From Breviolum minutum Mf 1.05b.01 (lineage: Eukaryota > Sar > Dinophyceae > Suessiales > Symbiodiniaceae), in assembly GCA_000507305.1 (NCBI GenBank), contig DF241088.1, forward strand, positions 1 to 64,000: a stretch of 64,000 nt of DNA, in the 5' to 3' direction. Within the stretch, counting starts at the first letter, position 1, and every line of letters starts with the position of its first letter. The notes below the pieces were generated by a model that saw only the letters and a list, made by a program, of their open reading frames with translations, had not been told where the DNA came from and searched no databases. Positions 1-12,592 of this stretch are shown in pieces. The translations under genes and the position numbers were made by a program.

Positions 1-4
1 CGGG

Positions 5-140
5 TTAAATGCAAACGTTTCAGCTATATAACTTTCCCGCTAGGTTGCTTTCAGCTATATGCTTTTTCCGTTTTTCATTGTTTAAATGCAAACATTTCAG
101 CTATATAACTTTTGTTGTTGATCCGCCGCCAGCTATATAA
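5..140. repeat. Cluster of CAGCTATATAAC motifs
   Basis: Four copies of CAGCTATATA(AC) or close variants begin near positions 21, 52, 99 and 130. Two of them sit in a longer repeated context that starts TTAAATGCAAAC and runs into TTTCAGC (about 5-33 and 81-110). A related TAGCTATATGGGGACG string recurs near 52,135 and 53,225. The function is unknown. It could be a diverged minisatellite or the end of a repeat that extends beyond the window. Confidence 0.6.
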
Positions 141-243
141 CTGATGTTACCTCGCGTTTTCATGTGGCTGGTTATCTGTCAACTTCCTGCCAGGTGATTA
201 TCGCCGCCATCTTTTTCGACATGATGGGAAAGCAACAACGACA

Positions 244-245
244 GC

Positions 246-277
<32 letters not shown>

Positions 278-278
278 C
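244..278. repeat. (CAA)n microsatellite
   Basis: About 11 uninterrupted CAA triplets, which give a poly-Gln run in one plus-strand frame of a 78-codon ORF. The ORF has no other recognisable feature, so I treat this as a simple repeat and not as a gene. Confidence 0.85.
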
Positions 279-2670
279 TACAACTCCTCCCTCAATATGT
301 TACCCCTTCTCCCTTTTCCTTTCTCTTACTTCATATCTCTTTGAAAGAAATTTTGTCTCTTAGGGAAGTTGGTAACATGTGGGGTTATCCGGTCCTATAA
401 TTTCTACGAAAAAGTCGGGGGCAGAACCCAATTTCAGAGGCAGCACACAGCGTCGTGAAGATTTATTCACCCGTTCATGATGCCTGGAACATCATTGTGA
501 CTACTGCATGGGCAGCGCAGGTCCGTGAGACCTACAAGAGGGCACAACGAGCCCTGGTGCGTGGATAAGAAGATCACAAACCTGACCTGCAGATGCGGAG
601 AATCGAAAGGTCATCAACATCAAGGAAAGGGAGAGGTTCACCGCAACATGAGCCCCGTCACCAGCTGCTGAAACACAGCGAGACGGGACAACAAGTTTGT
701 ATATTAATTATTGAGTGAGGATGGGAATGATCTGACTATCGTGAAGAGGCACAGGAACCTCGCGCGGTGATGGCTGGTGGCGTGATGATCGGTGGGGTCG
801 TCGTGGTTGGGATGGTTGGTAGAGTTGGTGGCATCGTCAAAGGAGCGACGACACCGATGGCTCTGACGCTGGCCGGATGAGTTGCTACGCGCTGCGCTTG
901 AGTGCGATGAAGTTGAAGTAGTACTTGCACTCTGGTTTGCCATCGGCCTCATGGTCGTGGAACAACTCGCCGGACATACTGGGTTGAACAAGAGGAGCAA
1001 TGGCGCTTGTTGGCATCGAGGACATTGAGGAGGGACGGATCAATCTTGAGAAAGTTCATTGCTTAGATCAACCTCGTATAGGTGATTTCTTTACAAGCCT
1101 GTACGACTGGGTATGTTGCGGCGATGGAAAATTTCATGCGCAGGCCGATGCTGGCTCCTATGTGCAATATGCAACCATGCGTCGGCTTGAGCTGGGTGAG
1201 ATTTCTTGTCACGGTCCAAGACTTGGCCAGGAGCTGCGTGAGGACTATGCAGCATTTGAAAGCAAGGTGCGGGGTTTCAAAGAAGCAAGAAACGCTGTTC
1301 GACAAAAGGGCAAAAGTATAGAGGGTATTATCCCTTTAAAAGACTTTAAAAGGAAAAGGAAAAGGAAAGTATGGGGATCTGAATGATGTCCCAAGCATCA
1401 CAACATTCTGGCATGAAGGATCTTCTTGGAGTACCCAAAAAAGCGAGGGCAGCCGGGGTACAAGGGATGTTTCATGTGTGGTGATAAGAATCATGATTTC
1501 CGCTCATGCTGAAAAAGGAAACCAAGGAGAACATCAGAAAGGAGGTAGCCCTGACGCTGATGAAACAGAAAAGTGTGAGTGCATTGATAAAATTTGGCAG
1601 GGGATAAGCTATTTCAGGAGTGGCGAGCCTTCCTTTGTTGTGGCCTACACAGGTATTGCTGGCTTCGCGTAACTTGCTTGTTGAGGAAGGATGAAGCTGG
1701 ATGTGGTGAAGAGAGTTGGGGTGAAGGAACACCTGGAGGCTCCTGCGGTGGTGCTGAAGTAGCGACAAAGTGCTTGCCCGTGTTTGACTTGATCGTCCAC
1801 CTTTTGGCCATGCATTACCTACAGTGCTGCATTTCCTCTACTGGAGCTTTGCTAACCCTAAAGGCTAAAGCAAAGGGCAAACTGTGGCGCGCCCCGCGGA
1901 TAGCCAAGAGCAGATTCAAAATCCATATTTCATTCAAATTGAGAAATGAAGAATTGAGGCTGAGAGCGGTAGGCAGATAGGTCGATGGCTAAGTCCACAA
2001 GACTGGGAGCAAGCAGAAGGACGAGTCTGAGCCGATTTGAAACCCAGCGTTTCAGACCTGACGGGGTAGTAAAGAAGTGCAAACCAAGCCTCTTGGCAGG
2101 AACTGAAAGCGCGGCAGCTGCAGAGCGGCTCTGGCAACAATGCTCCTCGCAACATGGGAGTCAGAAAGAAAAAGAAACTTGCAATCTCCCCATCCTCTGC
2201 TTTTCTCCTCATCAACCTCAAGATAGCTCCAGTTTCCAAAACATGTCTATGGGCCTGACAACAGCATTGCGAGAAAGCAAAAACAAAGAACACCCAAACT
2301 GTGTAAACGGCTATTCAGCAGCACCCAAGCTTTAGAGGCGCCTGAAATTTTCAAACTGCGACCACGGGAAATAAGTGGATCTTAAACAACGGGAAACAAA
2401 TTCAAAATCAGGTTCAACCCGGGTTTTAGGGCCCACATTACTACCAGCAAGCCTTGGCACCAACATGTCAGGGAAGAACCGAAGAGCAACATGACCACTA
2501 TGGTCCCAAGAACGGCTGCTGACACTCATACGTTTCAGCAGGTCACATGCACAAACACAACTACGGCGCAAACGGTCGCCCAAAGTCATCCAGCGAAGGC
2601 GTGCTTCTTGACCAAAAACTGCACCAAATTTTTTTTATGATTGCAAGCAATGTTTTCAATGGAAGGGTTC
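279..2670. other. No recognisable gene
   Basis: Only short ORFs occur. The longest open plus-strand frames (about 1,000-1,386 and 1,594-1,980) have no domain I recognise and strong competing frames. The 1,000-1,386 frame ends in a Lys/Arg-rich tail (KRKRKRK) and might be an exon remnant, but nothing decides it. Confidence 0.5.
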
Positions 2671-2673
2671 AAC

Positions 2674-4838
2674 TTATAAGTGCAACTTACAGACACGTAC
2701 ATACCATGCAAACAGGGCTACTTCGACAAACTGAGAAACATGTTGCATCATCAACCTATGCATATTCAATGTTTTGCAAAAAGGAATCCGTAAAACAAAT
2801 TTCTTATGGACAGGAAGGGACCTTTGTGCATCTTGCAACGTAGAGCGCAATCTGTTCAAAGCCAAAGCGTGATCTCTGTCTTTCTGGCAGTCAAAAAGCT
2901 GCCTGTACAAGATTGAAACCTGTTTGTCAGGGAGTTTACAGACAAGTTTCTTACCCTGTTCAGCTTGCTTACCCTGTCTCATTAATTTCAAACGAATTTC
3001 ATCCAGATGTGCTGCATTGATTTCCTTCCATGTAGGGAACTGGACAGAGGACAGCTTCTTCTGGAAATCAAAAAAAATTGGAATAAAAGGATGTCGTTTG
3101 TATCTCATCGGCTTTCCATCCTGAAAACTACGAGCAACATGCAACTTGTCAAATTCACCACGCTTAGATTTCAAGAACTCTTGTGCAAAGGGTGTATACC
3201 CTTTGCACTGAAAACTGCGTGAAATCATTTGTTCAGGTGATAGCGCTGAAGTTTTGTTGCATTGGCGCCGGCACTGCACAGGGGAACAACCACAAACTCA
3301 TGCACACCACGCTGGCACATAACTTCATAACCAGGAATCCAAGCGGAATCACGTTTCAACATCATGTTGCGCCAGTGTTGGCTAACGCGTTCATGAAACG
3401 AATTCATGGGCTCACCTGTTTCCGGTACTTTCGAACCGATACTAAAGAAAAAATAATTCGCATGCATGTCTCGTGCAAAACCTAACTGGCCATGAGCAAT
3501 ACCATCAGTCACGATCGAACAGAGGTCACGCAAGTTCTCATGGAACTGAAATGAGCTCAACCAAACAAATTTCAAAGATGCAACAAACATGCAAGAATTT
3601 GTCCATTGCACTTCGGCTTAAAACCGCTTTAAGCTCATGTACACACTTCGTCCTGGCATACCGCTTTCGCAAGTACACAGCAGCCCTTCTCTCGAAGGAA
3701 AACCTGTGCAAGAAGCTGGCGCGCATTGGTGACCCAGCTGCACATTTCAATCCATTGGCTGCTGTACCTGCTACGCATTTCACGCAGCATTCGTCTCAAA
3801 GTTTCAGCGGCAAGGTTTCTAAAAGGAAAACTGTCCGGTACATCAAAGAACTCAGGCCAATCTTTCACTTCTCCCAAAACTCGACACTGCCATAGGTGGC
3901 CTAAATCAGCATCTCTTGAAAAAACGTCCGAAGTGACCTCTTCACGTAGCATTGCTGTGCTAGTTTGTGAAAAGTCTTGGTTGTACTTTCTCTTGCCCAT
4001 GGCTCCTTTCATTTCTGTTCCTGCCGTGCTTTTTTTCGTGGTGGTGAAATCGCTAGCTTTTCCATCAATGCTGCCAATTGCTTCTGTAATTCCTCCATCT
4101 TCAGTGCCATGGCGGCTTCCGAAGAACTTGCTGAACCAATTGTTGTGGGTGCATTCATCTGGCTTTGGGGCATTGGTTTGTTCGCTTTGGATAGCTTCTC
4201 AATCTCTGTCACGAAGCTCCGTTGCATTTTCTCATCCGCATCTCAAGGTAGTAATGGGATAGAAATGGGAAAATGGATTTGAACATGTCATACCCGTGAG
4301 TTGGGATTGGTACCAATCTCATTCTGTCTGCGCTAGGTGTGGAGCCCAAGATGCATCCGCTGCTGTCGCCACAATCCGCGCGACTGTAGGTGAGCACCAC
4401 GTGCTGGGATCAAAATGAGCTGTTCCTAAAATACCATCCGGTGAGAATGAGATGATGGTGTTCATACTGCTGCGGGTATTGAATGACCTGAATTGCTGTA
4501 AACCCAAAAGTTTACGTTGATAACCTGTCACCTGTAGGCCTACACCAAATTCCACACCAGCTGTTGTTGGGATATTCTTCTTAAAAGCCATGATGTCTGC
4601 TTGGTTTACCTTTATTTGGCTCATAGTCACTGGTCCCATTGCCTGTGAGGATGCCGGTAACAATGGCATACTGGGGCTTCCTTGCGGCGTAGCTTGCATT
4701 GTCATCATAGGTGTGGCCGGTTTCATTTGCATAGGCTGATATGTCTGCCCTTGAATCGCACCAACTGCGCGAAGCTTTGTTGACCACCATTCTGAACTGG
4801 CATAGACACGCCTTGACTGAACATGATGCAAGAAGCAA
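2674..4838 (-). pseudogene. Broken unknown coding region, minus strand
   Basis: A relay of minus-strand open frames runs 4,831-4,319, 4,227-4,009, 4,012-3,635, 3,611-3,225 and 3,279-2,674. The conceptual protein starts with a Met/Pro/Gln-rich segment. It continues into a short coiled coil ending in a basic patch (ISPPRKKARQEQK). Next comes a conserved-looking segment with SFPFRNLAAETLRRMLREMRSRY, and last a Lys/Arg-rich C-terminal part (HPFIPIFFDFQKKL). Frames change at about 4,010, 3,620 and 3,270 by overlap or short gaps. That fits frameshift decay, or introns I cannot place. I recognise no family. The coiled coil plus basic tail would suit a retroelement ORF1, but this is inference. Neighbouring sequence is non-coding on both sides. 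Confidence 0.4.
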
Positions 4839-5187
4839 GGGGCGAGAAAAACAGAAGCTGATTTGAATGCCTTGATTCCTTTCTGCTAAGGCAATTTAAT
4901 CTGACTACTAAGAGTCTCTTTCCGTTTCCTATGGCTTCTGCGGCTTTTGTTGCACTGCCACTCGAGCCCAAACATATCAGGGTACAACTCCTCAGTGATA
5001 TTTCTGCAGAATCAAAAGCTTTGGTCTTATTTGCTTTTCGTCTCTTTCCGACATTGGTTCGGCAAGTTGGCAAATTCAACCGCTTTTCTTTTCCTGAATC
5101 TACATGGTTGTCCCAAAATGCAAGTTGACGCCAGAAACGGCACGATGGGTTTGATGGGTCCTTAAAATGGTGGAACCACGTGCGCAT

Positions 5188-8100
5188 CCATATGAACTGC
5201 TGTACGCAGCCAATCAGAAAAAGAGCGTCGAACTTGAGCCCGTATATACCCTTAAATTTTTGTATTCACATTGAAATATATTTAAACAAATATAATATAT
5301 GCAAATTTGTATAAAAGTATTTTTTTTAATTTTATATACACATCGCACATACCAAAAAATGCAAAGCGGATCGAATGAAACGGGGCCCTTTCTTTTTGGA
5401 AGATTGGACTCATAAACCCAATTCGCCGACCATCGGCTTCTAGGTAAGTATATCGGCTTCTAGGTAAGTATATATATATATATATTTTTTTTCTTTGTTT
5501 GGTACAAGTACACCGTTAGTAGATGGAAAGGGCTTCAGGATCTACCCGTTTTAGCGAGATCACCGGCACAGCTCAGTCTGGGGAAGCTGAGGCATCAACA
5601 TCTTCGAGAGCCCGGAGGAGTGTTCCGTGAAGGGTACCGACGTCTTAGGCCACTCGGCAGGTCGTGGATGGTGGTGGCAAGGGGAAATGGGCAATCTTAT
5701 TCATTGCCAATTGGAATAGAACAAAAAGTATATATATAATACGATGAGCGACTGAGTGGTTAGTTGATTTCTTAGTGACTTGCGACCAACGTCATCTTCC
5801 AGTTGAAGGAAGATGCAAGCGATTTCACGATGCAATGCATTCATTAACCATTTCTATGGCTTCAATTATTGCGCAATGATTTGAAGACACCCTTTACTGG
5901 TTGAGATGTGAAGTCACCTGGATGATGATTGCTCTTTGAACTTCTGTGTCCGATCTGCAAATGAACATGAACAGTGTGAACTCAGTATCACTCCCCTGAA
6001 AGTTCAGTTGAAATGTCGAAACCAAAAATGGATCCTGGATCCCTTCGATCTTGGTGCCGCATTGGACCTGATGCCTCTTGAAAACAATTAAGCAATGTGA
6101 TCCATAAACTCCTTTTTGGCATCTTTCCATGTTGATTTTTGGGGATTTAGTACTCAGTACTCCGGGATTCCATTGAAGGGCTCCACCTCCAAGCCAGGAG
6201 GATCCCCACCGCAATATTTCCAACCGCATGGGGTCGCAGCCAATCTAAGGTTTCAGGGATATCTCCTGAGCTTACTAGTAGACTTGTATGTGTTCATTTT
6301 TTTCGGGGCAGTTTTTCCACCCATTGTTTTTTCTGAGGTTACTTGGCATCAATGCGGGACCATTTCGATGGAAAAAAGGCTAGTTTTTGGGAGATGGACG
6401 TCAGGACAATTTTTAACCACTCGTGGCGTTTTGGAAGAGAAGAATTGGAAGCTGAATTCCAGCTTCGCATCACATGTGGAAGACATTTCTTGCAAAAAAG
6501 GTAAGGAACATGAAAGACTTGACTGAACACAAACAGTAGGTCAAGATAAATGACAAAACCGCGTATGAGAAGCGCAAACATGCATCTTTGCACCCCCTCA
6601 AGATGGATGTTGCACCTTCGGAATGGTTAAAAAACAACACCTCACAGAAATCAGCTGGCAGACTACGTGGTGGGCCACCTACTACAAGCTTGAAAATGTG
6701 ACCAAGAACATCACCAAGTGGAACTGCACCGAGAAGGTCGCTTGACCCAATTCGATTGCTCTTGGGTTTTTGGGAGTTTGGGGGAAGTTTTGGAGCCCCA
6801 TTTTTTGGTTGGATCATAAGAATTCGGAAAGAATTGACGTTTTTTGGGATCAAGTACGAGGGTGAATGGCAGTTGACAACATGCTGTTTTTTTTTCTGCA
6901 GCCGGTCCGCTACCCCCCACACCAGCCCCCATGGTTTGGTATGGTACCCCCCTGTATGGCACCCATGTATCCCCATTGTAAGCCCCCCCCCAACCATTCC
7001 ACACAGCGACGGAAACATGTTCTGCTCATGACCATGGCAGGGCGGGGTGGGAGGACCCTGAACCTGGAAAAGACATATTTATATACACACATGTAAAGAA
7101 TGTAATGATATTATGGTGATCCTGTTTTTTGTAGGGATGGCTTGACACCAACGTGTCCTTACGCCTGTCAGATGTGTTTTGGTAGGAGCTGGCGTACTAT
7201 GACAAGCTGGCAGAGTGTGCTCAGAAGCAGCTCGGCTTGGAAGAGACTGCTTGCGAGCTCCATGCCAGGCGCAGCACAGGGGCGGGAACCGGAAGGCAGA
7301 GGGGCAATTGGGGCAACAGCCTCAGCATGAGCAAAACAGAATTTCGGAATCTAGACAGCCTCCAATGACGAAGCCTCGTGATGTTTTGCGGATTCTGTCT
7401 GGGAAGGGTTGTGGGTTGAAGAGTTCTGTGGAGTTCTGGTTATGAAGAGTTGAAACATCTTCAACCAATAATAAAAAGTGGCACTTTTTGATGTTTCATT
7501 GGGAACCCTCTGTGCCCATCCGTGTCCAGGACCAAGGAAGCCTGCGCCCTCTTGCCATCCTGCTTCAACAAGAATTGGAAAAACTACGCCAAACAGGTGG
7601 AAAACAATGACAAAACGATGGGACTCACAAAGGACAACTGCAAGGTCTGGTTTTAAGGATGGAATCTCAAAGCATAGAGGTGGCGTATTTTTGGAGGCTT
7701 TGAAGGATGTATTTGATTCTTGGTTTGTCAGAAATGGGCAAAATGGCTCAATGGTGAACATTTACTTTTGCAGGTGGCTTACTGGTGAGATCGAACATTC
7801 ATTCTTGGGCTTCCGAAAATCTTGTTTTAGGAATACTCAGATTCAATAAAGAAAAGCCATATCCGGAGGTCATAGTCGTGGGTGAATGTGAGGTCGCGCT
7901 TGCCAATGCCACAATCTCAGATGCTCCGCAGCAATGGAGAGAGTGAAGTTTGGACTTCAAGAGGCAGCATGTAGGACTTCAGTTGTTTGGGCAAACTTGG
8001 GAGCATACTTGATGACTTTGGACTTCCCACTGTATAAGCTGCGTGTGCATGCGGGGCCTACCAGATGACTCTGAAGAGGCAAAATCCGGCTTTCAATTTC

Positions 8101-8726
8101 AAACAACTTGGAAGATGTCATGCAAGACGATATTTGTCCATGACATCCCAATGGATACAGTATATGTTCAATGATCGAAGCATTTGAGAAAGCATGTGAA
8201 GTGAAGATGCAAAAAACAACGGACAGAAGTGTTCTGACTTACCTATTTGCAACTTGTTGGTTCTATTGTTCTTCTTTCCATTCGATTATTTTTAATGTTC
8301 TGTAATATATCCATGCAAATTTTGCTTGGTTTTGGACTGACTATTCTTATCAAAATTGTACTTCGGATGTGTCGGTTTTGCTGCAGCAGGAACTTTGCAC
8401 TGAATGTTATCTAAGCTGAATTTAGTATGCTTCAGCTTTCCGTTCATACGAATCTCACGTTTCAAATTTAGATCTGATCCCTGGATTCAAGACTGCATTT
8501 GAGACATGACGGGGTGTTATTCTCCGTAAGGACTTTGCGTTGTAAGTTTAGACTCGGGTGTTGATGGAACAGAGCGGAGGACAGAGCCAAGATCTCCAAA
8601 TGTTTCAGGAACAGCGCTACGATTGCGTGTGACGCCTCTCCTTGAAACGTGTTTTGCCCACATCCGTAGCCAGGCTGTATCGTTAGAAACGTCTACGAAA
8701 TATCCCACTGATCCTGTAAGCAAAGG
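5188..8726. other. Non-coding stretch with AT-rich segment
   Basis: The stretch contains an AT-rich block at about 5,265-5,350. A small tandem duplication of the string TCGGCTTCTAGGTAAGTATA lies at about 5,433-5,473 and runs into a TA dinucleotide run. ORFs at 6,116-6,526 (+) and 7,478-7,849 (+) are open, but they have no family I recognise and overlapping competitors. No RNA gene was found. Confidence 0.5.
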
Positions 8727-10206
8727 CGATGTTAGGTTATGTGACTCGCAATTCCTCACAAAACGCGTGTCACTCCGCGCCAAATGCTTGGGATTTGAAA
8801 GGTGGCATACCACAGAACGCTTTTTGGAGGCTTGGAGGTGGTGAAGTGTGCCAAATGCCGAAAAAGGATGGCCGGTTGGGAGACGACAACCGCTCAATGT
8901 CATACAAAGCAACCGCAATTAAATTGCCTAGCAGGTACACAGTGCAGTGTGGTGGCATGGAAGCGAAGGTGCTAATTTTTCGTTTGCGAACATGAACAGT
9001 ATATACAGTCAGCCAGGTGCACGTTTATGTATGTAGTGGGAGGGCGGGTGGGAATGCGGGACCCTTGTGATTTTGCCCTGTCTTTTCCCTCAGTATGCAT
9101 TTCTTGACATCTTTCCATCACGCCCCACCCCCAACCCCACCGCATGGCCACGAAATATGTGCGCGCGAACAAGAGACATAGCACCTGCATAGCATCGAGC
9201 GCGTGTGCTAAGTTCAAAGAACGTTAACATCCTCCTCACCCCACCCCCAACCCCACCGCAGGATTGGCGTAGCAACTGTGTTTTCTGAATTAAAAGGTGC
9301 CTTGGGTTCAATTTTGTAAATTTAGAGGTGATGCGGCCAGCCCTCCCGGAGCTCTATTTTTTTCCAAGAAAACGTGCCTCGCAGAGGTGATTCCTCAGGG
9401 TCACTGTGTTCGTGCCCAAGCCATGAAGAAGGCCAAATGTTGACAGTAAAGGTGATGTTGTGTTCTTGGACTTTCAAGTCCTCACAGAACACGGGGCGCT
9501 CTTGTGAGGACAGGCGATGTTCGGTGATGTGACTCACACTTCTTCAAAACGCATTTGTCACTCCGCGCCAAATGCTTGGGATTTGAAAGGTGGCATACCA
9601 CAGAACGTTTTTTGGAGGCTTGGAGGTGGTGAAGTGTGCCAAATGCCGAAAAAGGATGGCCGCTCAATGTCATACAAAGCAACCGCAATTAAATTGCCTA
9701 GCAGGTACACAGTGCAGTGTGGTGGCATGGAAGCGAAGGTGCTAATTTTTCGTTTGCGAACATGAACAGTATATACAGTCAGCCAGGTGCACGTTTATGT
9801 ATGTAGTGGGAGGGCGGGTGGGAATGCGGGACCCTTGTGATTTTGCCCTGTCTTTTCCCTCAGTATGCATTTCTTGACATCTTTCCATCACGCCCCACCC
9901 CCAACCCCACCGCATGGCCACGAAATATGTGCGCGCGAACAAGAGACATAGCACCTGCATAGCATCGAGCGCGTGTGCTAAGTTCAAAGAACGTTAACAT
10001 CCTCCTCACCCCACCCCCAACCCCACCGCAGGATTGGCGTGGCAACTGTGTTTTCTGGGTTGGGGGTGCCTTGGGTTCGGTTTTGTAAATTTAGAGGTGA
10101 TGCGGCCAGCCCTCCCGGAGCTTTATTTTTTTCCAAGAAAACGTGCCTCGCAGAGGTGATTCCTCAGGGTCACTGTGTTCGTGCCCAAGCCAGGAAGAAG
10201 GCCAAA
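8727..10206. repeat. Direct duplication of a roughly 0.7-kb segment
   Basis: Segment 8,727-9,436 is repeated almost base for base at 9,515-10,206. The offset is 788 bp at the left and 770 bp further right, because the second copy lacks 18 bp after the string GAAAAAGGATGGCCG. Differences cluster where copy 1 reads GAATTAAAAGGTGCC and copy 2 reads GGTTGGGGGTGCC. Both copies hold CCCCACCCCCAACCCCACCG tracts. No convincing gene lies inside. High identity implies a recent duplication or an assembly artefact. Confidence 0.85.
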
Positions 10207-10363
10207 TCTGCAAAGCTCTTTCCACCACCATCATCTCATGGAGGCTCCACCCCATGCAAGCTGTAGAAGGTCACTATCAGCATGTACACACTGTAGGTGC
10301 TCAGGTGTCCGTTCTCTTGTTTCAGGTAGGTATATGCTTCAGTCCTGGGCAGGTGGATTAACT

Positions 10364-10435
10364 AGGCTGTATTGGCTAGGGTTCTGGTATGACAAAAGAT
10401 GGACAAAACATTGGGGGTACAAGCCTTTACTGGCT
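10364..10435. repeat. Two AGCC-N6-GGCT palindromic motifs
   Basis: AGGCTGTATTGGCT (10,364-10,377) and AGCCTTTACTGGCT (10,422-10,435) match the palindromic motif family that is otherwise found at 19.1-27.4 kb. Their presence just left of the satellite and LINE block suggests that block was inserted into a larger unit carrying this motif. Confidence 0.7.
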
Positions 10436-10473
10436 GGGACACATGGTTGCAGCCAAGCAAGACGCACCCGAGG

Positions 10474-10715
10474 AAATAATCTGAATTGGATTCGGATTAT
10501 TTGGAAATAATCCGAATCCAATTCAGATTATTTGGAAATAATCCGAATCCAATTCAGATCATTTGGAAATAATCCGAATCCAATTCAGATCATTTGGAAA
10601 TAATCCGAATCCAATTCAGATTATTTGGAAATAATCCGAATCCAATTCAGATTATTTGGAAATAATCCGAATCCAATTCAGATTATTTGGAAATAATCCG
10701 AATCCAATTCAGATT
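10474..10715. repeat. 31-bp satellite array A with inverted first unit
   Basis: About seven head-to-tail copies of a 31-bp unit, containing AATCCGAATCCAATTCAGAT, run from 10,505 to the gap at 10,716. Two copies read CAGATCATTT instead of CAGATTATTT. The first unit (10,474-10,502) is in opposite orientation and forms a perfect 29-bp inverted repeat with 10,505-10,533 around a 2-bp spacer. The same motif makes array B at 17.8-18.6 kb with a 33-bp period. Confidence 0.92.
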
Positions 10716-10871
10716 NNNNNNNNNNNNNNNNNNNNNNNNNNNNNNNNNNNNNNNNNNNNNNNNNNNNNNNNNNNNNNNNNNNNNNNNNNNNNNNNNNNNN
10801 NNNNNNNNNNNNNNNNNNNNNNNNNNNNNNNNNNNNNNNNNNNNNNNNNNNNNNNNNNNNNNNNNNNNNNN
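10716..10871. other. Assembly gap (156 N)
   Basis: This run of N separates satellite array A from the 3' part of the LINE reverse transcriptase frame. The missing bases probably contain the end of the RT and more satellite. The length may be an arbitrary scaffold estimate. Confidence 0.98.
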
Positions 10872-12592
10872 AGCCGCAGTAGCTGGCATTTATCTGGGTT
10901 GATGTGAAGGCCTCGCTGGGAGGCTAGGTGCTGAAGCAAATGCAGAAGTTGATGTAGGGTCGACTGTGTCCGTGCCATTAAAACAGTGTCATCTGCATAT
11001 TCAACATCGACAAGAGGATATTCGGCGGAATATGTCCATGGTCTATGACGAAAAATTAGTTCAAACTGGTGGTGAAAATCGTGCATAAGAGCGGACAGGA
11101 CAACAATAAACAAGTACGGACTAAGCGGGCAGCCTTGACGAATTCCCCTACGCTGACAATAAGTGGAGGACTGATGTGGGCCATCCTGTACGTAGAAAAT
11201 GCTTCCCTGATAAATTGACATCAGTGTGGCGACAAACGGTTCAGGTACCCCGTAACGGTGGAGCGAAGCCCGAATTTGGGAGTGGGGAACACAGTCAAAC
11301 GCCTGGGACCAATCCAGGAACAAAACATATAATGATGTGGTGTGGCGCTCAAAGATTTCGAGCAAACGCCGAATGATGAACAGTGGAGTACTAAGAGATC
11401 TATTTTTCCTGAATGCAAATTGTTGAGGAGAAAGGTGTGGTTCCAATGAAGCGGAAAGCCTCTGCTGGAGCAATGTTGCATACAGTTTGTAAATGGTGTT
11501 GACCAACGAGATCGGGCGGTAGGAGGATTGGGATCGGCTGTTCTTCGTCCTTCCTTTGAAAAGCATAACTACTTTTGCAAGTTTCCAATGTTCGGGGGCA
11601 TAACCTCCCAAAAAGCAATCGTTAAAGTGTTTTAAAAGCAACTGTTTGACTGGATGCGGTAGGAAACGCCAACATTCGGCTGGGATGTCATCTGGTCCTG
11701 GCGCTTTACGAGATTTCATACGGCGAGTGGCTTGGAGTAATTCCCACATTTGAAAAGGAGCAAACAGTTCTGGATGTGGGGGCAAAATTGGGTCGAAAGT
11801 TGGCGGGGGGAGGGCTTGATCTTTCCACACATTAGATTTCAGGTGTTGGGCCAAAACTTCAGCTTTTTGGGTGCAGGTGGAGGGGCGGCCATCCGGCCAG
11901 TTTACTGTTTGAGTGCGTGGTTGGTACTTGGAGCGAACCCGGCGTAATGTTTTCCATTGTTGCGCGGGTCCACCGGTATGATCTTCCTCAAGCCTTGCTT
12001 GTATCCAACGCTTTTTGTCGAGCCTGGAGCTTCTATTAATTTTTTGATGTAAAGATTTACGATTTTCACAATCGTTTGTGGATTGCGCCTGCCTTACTAG
12101 CTCTAAAGTGGATGAACTAAGGTAGGGTTTCCGTTGCTCCGGAGGAGAGGCTGGGAACGAATCCTTGACTGCCTTGGAGATGGCAGTGACAAGATCAGTA
12201 GACTGGGCGGCGGTATCAAGTCCTCGGAATCGCTCTAAAGCTTGTGGGATAGGGAGTGGGGGAGGCCGTGAACAAGGAAATTGAGCAAAGCGGCCTGAAT
12301 TAGTGCGGGAGTGTACACCCTTCGCTGCGTTTTTGTCTGCTCGTTCATTTCCTGGGTCACCAGTATGCGCTTTGACTTTCTCCAGGGAGACTTTGGTGAT
12401 CGAAGTTAAATGGTGGAAGTAATCCAATAACAGCGCGCACAGCTTTAAATTTTGGCTAGGGACAGCTCGGCCGGACAACAAATCTAAGACATAAGTGGAG
12501 TCCATGCAAAACATAATATGCGGTGGGATCGTGTTTTGGGACAAGAGAAAGAAAATGGCTTCCAGCGGGGCTTGCAATTCTCCTGTATTGTT
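10872..12592 (-). CDS. RNase H (C-terminal half) and reverse transcriptase
   Basis: This frame continues directly from the endonuclease ORF after an in-frame TGA at 12,593. The first 90 residues finish the RNase H fold: TGEL, then MDSTYV, then KAHTGDPGNERAD, which carry the second to fourth catalytic acidic positions. A spacer of about 200 residues follows. The LINE-type reverse transcriptase comes next: APGPDDIPAE, YRPISLVNTIYKL, motif A FLDWSQAFD, motif B RQGCPLSPYLF, motif C YADD (about 10,990-11,005) and motif D-like GLHINPDKCQLL. The protein is cut off by the gap at 10,871, so thumb and C-terminus are missing. It copies element RNA into DNA at the target nick. Catalytic residues appear intact. 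Confidence 0.9.

Noticed and set aside
8660..8680. CCGTAGCC string as a spliced-leader relic
   Set aside because: Only eight bases match the dinoflagellate spliced leader, and the expected TTTTGGCTCAAG continuation is absent.
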